A stretch of DNA of 7,140 bases from Chloroflexota bacterium (GTDB taxonomy: Bacteria; Chloroflexota; Anaerolineae; Anaerolineales; Villigracilaceae): NCBI GenBank assembly GCA_016875755.1, contig VGOX01000110.1:1-7140 (forward strand). The letters run 5' to 3'. A program made the translations under genes and the position numbers. Position 1 is the first letter of the stretch; each line of letters opens with the position of its first letter. Below, piece after piece: positions 5,631-7,140 of the stretch. Under the pieces are notes generated by a model, which ran no database searches, had not been told where the DNA came from, and saw only the letters and a program-made list of their open reading frames with translations.

Positions 5631-5775
5631 ATGTGTTGTTCTTTCACTCTGGTTCCATAACAGTTGCGATGAACAGTCTCATAGACTGTCAACAAACTGT
5701 ATCGGCTGGAACTTATACCTGTGCACACACGGTTCTGGGGATAGTACTTCTACCAAGTGTATAAAGAATCCTCAG
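5631..5775. other. Unassigned stretch between regulator fragment and corrinoid gene
   Basis: 145 bp without a supported gene and not related to a response regulator. It holds nested inverted repeats: an inner stem ACAGTCT cat AGACTGT (5673-5689) and outer arms ACAGTT (5660-5665) and AACTGT (5695-5700). No T-tract follows on either strand, so it is not a clear terminator for the minus-strand genes. It may be the remnant of a mobile-element end. Confidence 0.45.
5673..5689. repeat. Inverted repeat ACAGTCT-cat-AGACTGT
   Basis: A perfect 7-bp inverted repeat with a 3-base centre, enclosed by a second pair of arms (5660-5665 and 5695-5700). Possible roles are an operator, a transposon end remnant or a recombination site; none can be shown. 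Confidence 0.6.
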
Positions 5776-6411
5776 CTACTTGAGAAGAGTTGTCACAAGG
5801 CTTACTGCCCGGCTGGCATCGGAGGAAAATCCATCTGCGCCAATCTGATCGGCATAAGCCTGGGTGACCGGCGCGCCACCAATAATTATCTTGACCTTGT
5901 CTCGCAGGCCAGCCTGCTGAACGGCGTCGATGGTGGTTTTCATGCTCGGCATGGTGGTGGTGAGCAGTGCGGATAGGGCAACAATATTCGCGCCACTGGT
6001 GGTGATGGATTCGACGAATTTCTCCGGAGGCACATCCACACCAAGGTCGAGGATTTCAAAGCCAGCGCCTTCCAGCATGAGGGCTACCAAGTTTTTGCCA
6101 ATGTCGTGCAAATCGCCCTTGACCGTTCCGATGGCGACTTTTCCTGCAGATTTAACGTTACTGCTCACCAGGTGTGGCTTCAACAGGCTCAGTCCGGCTT
6201 GCATGGCCCGCGCTGCGATGAGCATATCCGGCACAAAAATCTCACCTTCTTCAAAGAGTCTGCCAACTTCCTTCATAGCAGCGATCATGCCTTCGGTCAG
6301 AATGGATCCGGGTTCGTGTCCGGCATCCAGAGCGGTCTGAACCCCGTCTCTTGCGCCAGGAACACTGCCTTCAAGGATGGCATTGTAGAGTGCTGAAAGT
6401 TTTTCATTCAT
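5776..6411 (-). CDS. Corrinoid (cobalamin-binding) methyltransferase protein, MtaC/MtbC/MtvC type
   Basis: A 211-residue soluble protein that carries a methyl group on cobalamin between a substrate-specific methyltransferase and an acceptor methyltransferase. The N-terminal helical cap (1-88) contains the typical LYNAILEG and LIAARAMQAGLSLLKP segments. The Rossmann-like B12 domain follows, with GDLHDIGKN (99-107) holding the cobalt-ligating H102 in D-x-H-x-x-G, then SALLTTTM (147-154) and IIGGAPV (176-182). Length is normal for the family and the C-terminus is complete. I chose ATG 6411: it has AGGA eight or so bases ahead and matches the usual M-x-x-x-L-x-x-L-Y-x-A-I start; a TTG at 6444 would add 11 unlikely residues. 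It lies 37 bp after the URO-D-family gene on the same strand, so the two are probably co-transcribed. Which substrate is demethylated is not visible. Confidence 0.95.
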   Translation of the reverse strand: MNEKLSALYNAILEGSVPGARDGVQTALDAGHEPGSILTEGMIAAMKEVGRLFEEGEIFVPDMLIAARAMQAGLSLLKPHLVSSNVKSAGKVAIGTVKGDLHDIGKNLVALMLEGAGFEILDLGVDVPPEKFVESITTSGANIVALSALLTTTMPSMKTTIDAVQQAGLRDKVKIIIGGAPVTQAYADQIGADGFSSDASRAVSLVTTLLK

Positions 6412-6448
6412 ATGATTTTCCTGTTTGGGATTTAGTTTTTCCAATGGG

Positions 6449-7140
6449 TTACCGGTTGAGAGAATTTACCAGGTCGGGGAGTACACGGCGAGCAACCTTG
6501 ACCCAGTTCTGCACGGCAGCCAGATCGATTGCAGCGCCATGCATCCGATCCAGAGCGGCGGCTTCCAGGCACATGGCTTGAGCGCCGCCAGCCACGGCCG
6601 TGCTGATGCGGTCTCGGATCCGTTTTTCCATCGTTTCTGGTGTGGCTTCGAAAACATCGTCCACGGCATGGACACATACTTCTAGGGCAGAGCCAAGGGG
6701 CGACATGATTTGCGCTGCCTGCTGGGCATCTGTCCACGGGCCGACATGGAACAATTCCGGGCACAGGCTGGCGATGTGCGGGAGCATTTTGGTGGTATTG
6801 CCGCAAGAATGGAAATAATGCAGCCCACCATGGGCGGCCACGATTCGCTGTTCGCGCGGAAGCACCTGGTCGCGATAAATGCGCGGAGAGATGGTCGGCG
6901 TGTTGACATCGTCATTGAACAATGCTGCGGTTAATGGAGGTTCCTCGCCCAGGTAAAGCGCTCGATGGTTCTCCCACTCCAGGCGGGCTTCGGTAACATG
7001 CTCCAACAAAAGGGATGCGCCGGCAGGATTTTCCGCGAGCGCCACCAAAAATTCCTGCATTCCAAATAAATATTCCGCGATACCCAGTGGCCCGCGCAGC
7101 CACTCCACAAACGAAACGGTGAAGGGCCGGCCTTCCACCT
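6449..7140 (-). CDS. URO-D/MtaA-family cobalamin methyltransferase, 5' end beyond window
   Basis: The C-terminal part (about 229 codons down to TAA 6451-6449); the true start lies past position 7140, since the full family length is about 340-380 residues. The fold belongs to the uroporphyrinogen decarboxylase superfamily. In the visible part, YFHSCGN (H110, C112 counted from 7138) followed by C190 in AMCLEAA gives an H-x-C plus a Cys 78 residues later. This closely resembles the zinc site of archaeal MtaA/MtbA (H-x-C and a Cys about 77 further on, from memory), where zinc activates the thiol acceptor. That, and the corrinoid gene next door, argue for methyl transfer, not haem synthesis. Bacterial relatives include MtvB/OdmB-like O-demethylases, so it may instead be the substrate-side enzyme for methoxylated compounds. 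Direction and substrate remain open. Confidence 0.9.
   Translation of the reverse strand, partial: VEGRPFTVSFVEWLRGPLGIAEYLFGMQEFLVALAENPAGASLLLEHVTEARLEWENHRALYLGEEPPLTAALFNDDVNTPTISPRIYRDQVLPREQRIVAAHGGLHYFHSCGNTTKMLPHIASLCPELFHVGPWTDAQQAAQIMSPLGSALEVCVHAVDDVFEATPETMEKRIRDRISTAVAGGAQAMCLEAAALDRMHGAAIDLAAVQNWVKVARRVLPDLVNSLNR

Noticed and set aside
5673..5700. Nested inverted repeats as terminator of the corrinoid operon
   Set aside because: No T-run follows on the minus strand and the hairpin is almost 90 bases past the stop codon.
5602..5976. 124-codon plus-strand frame across the regulator break
   Set aside because: Low-complexity, Cys/Ser-rich translation with no domain, partly antisense to the corrinoid gene.

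Overview
The window looks like an accessory stretch of a bacterial chromosome shaped by insertion sequences. The gene families (ABC-2 exporter, NarL-type response regulator, corrinoid/URO-D methyltransferase pair, IS630 and IS3 elements) and the protein style would fit a Chloroflexota (Anaerolineae-like) genome. That placement is an inference from family resemblance; there is no marker gene here to prove it.

Layout. (1) Positions 1-168, minus strand: the 5' end of an IS3-type transposase OrfA gene runs off the left edge, and a possible element end lies near 168. Directly beside it, 171-260 on the plus strand reads as a plausible orphan C-terminus of a membrane protein. (2) Positions 307-4085, plus strand: five tightly packed genes. 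They encode a CPBP (CAAX-type) intramembrane protease, a pyridoxamine-phosphate-oxidase-like flavin-binding split-barrel protein, an unrecognised aromatic-rich four-helix membrane protein, an ABC ATPase and its ABC-2 permease. Gaps are 3 and 1 nt, followed by two ATGA overlaps, so this is almost certainly one operon. Base composition changes visibly at the start of the ATPase gene. (3) Positions 4141-5208: a complete IS630-family element of 1,068 bp with matching terminal inverted repeats, flanked by TA. Its transposase is split into two frames at an A7 run. (4) Positions 5211-5775: a strong Rho-independent terminator (5336-5362), probably the ABC operon's own and now separated from it by the IS. 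A consensus sigma-70 promoter (5479-5507) follows, pointing at a response regulator gene that breaks off after 38 codons, and then 145 bp of unassigned sequence with nested inverted repeats. (5) Positions 5776-7140, minus strand: a corrinoid protein and, upstream of it, a URO-D/MtaA-family methyltransferase that runs off the right edge. Together they form a cobalamin-dependent methyl-transfer module.

How the genes work together. The ABC ATPase and permease form an exporter, and the CPBP protease and small membrane protein are likely accessory functions such as substrate processing, immunity or envelope protection. On the minus strand the URO-D-family enzyme would move a methyl group to or from the cobalamin carried by the corrinoid protein. 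The region between the two modules is a scar of mobile-element activity and gene loss. I found no CRISPR array, tRNA or rRNA. I see no clearly new defence or other system; the most unusual points are the leaderless-type promoter on a broken regulator gene, the frameshift site in the IS630 transposase, and the CPBP/flavin-protein/ABC exporter operon.
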